A stretch of 64,000 nucleotides of DNA from TMED78 sp036337035. GTDB lineage: Bacteria > Pseudomonadota > Gammaproteobacteria > Steroidobacterales > Rariloculaceae. The position numbers and the translations under genes are program-made. A model generated the notes under the pieces. The model worked only from the letters and a program-made list of their open reading frames with translations. It searched no databases and was not told the origin of the DNA. The DNA lies in NCBI GenBank assembly GCA_036337035.1, contig JAYZFC010000002.1, forward strand, positions 248,001-312,000. The letters are read 5' to 3'. This document shows, piece by piece, positions 63,468-64,000 of this stretch; position 1 is the first letter of the stretch, and each line of letters opens with the position of its first letter.

Positions 63468-64000
63468 ATGCTAAGTAATAAAAAATCACTTCTTAACTTT
63501 TTCTTTTTTTTAGCTTCTTTTACTTTAGTTAGTTCTTTATTTCTAGCATTAGACAATAGCATAAGAGCTCAAATATCAAATCAGAATGAAGCGTATAGCC
63601 TATCTCCTATAATCAAAGAAGTTTCTGATTCTGTGGTTAATATTTCTGTAAAAGGAACGGTTGAAGTTAACAATCCTTTGACTGATGATCCTTTTTTTAG
63701 AAGATTTTTTGATGTTCCCCCTGATAGCAGAAGAGACTTTGAAAGTGCAGGTTCTGGTGTAATAGTAAATGCAGAGCAAGGCCTCGTTATAACAAATCAT
63801 CATGTTATTGAAAATGCAGATGAGATAACAATTACACTTCTTGATAATAGAACTTTAATTGCAGAAGTAATAGGATCAGATTCAGGATCTGATATTGCAT
63901 TACTTAAGGTAGAGTCAAATAATTTATCCGAAATGAAGTTAGGTGACTCATCAAATATCGAAGTAGGAGATTTTGTTTTAGCTATTGGAAATCCTTTTGG
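63468..64000 (+). CDS. DegP/DegQ-type periplasmic serine protease (partial, 3' end cut)
   Basis: First 177 codons of an HtrA-family protease, running off the window. ATG start, signal peptide with a Phe-rich core (about 8-28, NFFFFLASFTLVSSLFLA), then the trypsin-like domain: AGSGVIVN, catalytic His112 in ITNHHVIENA, and catalytic Asp142 in SDIALLKVES, ending GDFVLAIGNPFG. The catalytic Ser and PDZ domains lie beyond the edge. Such proteases degrade or refold damaged envelope proteins. It is not next to rpoE-rse genes, so degP, degQ and mucD cannot be told apart. Confidence 0.92.
   Translation, partial: MLSNKKSLLNFFFFLASFTLVSSLFLALDNSIRAQISNQNEAYSLSPIIKEVSDSVVNISVKGTVEVNNPLTDDPFFRRFFDVPPDSRRDFESAGSGVIVNAEQGLVITNHHVIENADEITITLLDNRTLIAEVIGSDSGSDIALLKVESNNLSEMKLGDSSNIEVGDFVLAIGNPF

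Noticed and set aside
63600..63803. 67-codon minus-strand frame
   Set aside because: Opposite the protease domain of the DegP-type gene, whose catalytic His and Asp motifs are clear.
1..64000. Mobile elements, CRISPR arrays, tRNA or rRNA genes, genomic islands
   Set aside because: No transposase, integrase, spaced repeat array, clover-leaf sequence or shift in base composition was seen; gaps are too short for most of these.

Overview
The window is a compact, AT-rich stretch (about one third G+C by eye) of a gammaproteobacterial chromosome. It contains no insertion sequences, prophage genes, CRISPR array or tRNA, and almost every base is coding. Gene content and order are those of free-living Gammaproteobacteria: clpB-pgeF-rluD-bamD, pilD-coaE-zapD near secA-mutT, a full dcw cluster, rnpB-rsmI-lpoA, sspA-petCBA, murA-ibaG opposite lptCAB-rpoN, tkt-gap, pcm-tolC, hldE and a Pseudomonas-like split class II ribonucleotide reductase nrdJab. 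Short spacers, overlapping genes and low G+C suggest a streamlined, probably marine lineage. I cannot name the species.

Layout. 1-8 kb: aspS, a DUF502 membrane protein, an FmdB zinc ribbon and clpB (with a heat-shock-type promoter), then pgeF-rluD and divergent bamD. 8-11.6 kb: nadE, sucD, sucC. 11.7-15 kb: pilD-coaE, a COQ4-like gene, zapD and mutT. 15-35.8 kb: secA, divergent dciA, lpxC, and the division and cell-wall cluster from ftsZ back to mraZ on the minus strand, behind a sigma70 promoter followed by four 10-bp-spaced MraZ boxes. 35.9-43.2 kb: RNase P RNA, rsmI, a short lpoA, sspA, the cytochrome bc1 genes, murA and ibaG. 43.3-46.5 kb: the LPS-transport genes lptC-lptA-lptB and rpoN. 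46.6-53.2 kb: gap, tkt, hspQ, mpl, rnd, adk. 53.3-56.6 kb: a pyrophosphate-dependent phosphofructokinase beside a proton-pumping pyrophosphatase. 56.6-64 kb: pcm, tolC, hldE, nrdJb-nrdJa with an NrdR box, and the start of a DegP-type protease cut by the window edge.

The genes serve envelope growth (peptidoglycan precursors, septum, LPS and outer-membrane assembly, Sec export), central carbon and energy metabolism (succinyl-CoA synthetase, bc1 complex, GAPDH, transketolase, PPi-linked glycolysis), and DNA precursor supply. Most of the window is ordinary housekeeping. The clear exception is SecA: its preprotein-crosslinking domain carries an in-frame insert of about 54 residues that aligns without gaps, at roughly 40% identity by eye, with the N-terminal domain of translation initiation factor IF-3. 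I know of no described SecA of this kind, and it is my main candidate for something new. Secondary points are the PPi-based energy module with an 8-G tract in its kinase gene, a COQ4-like protein, an LpoA without its N-terminal domain, and a high share of TTG and GTG starts in essential genes.
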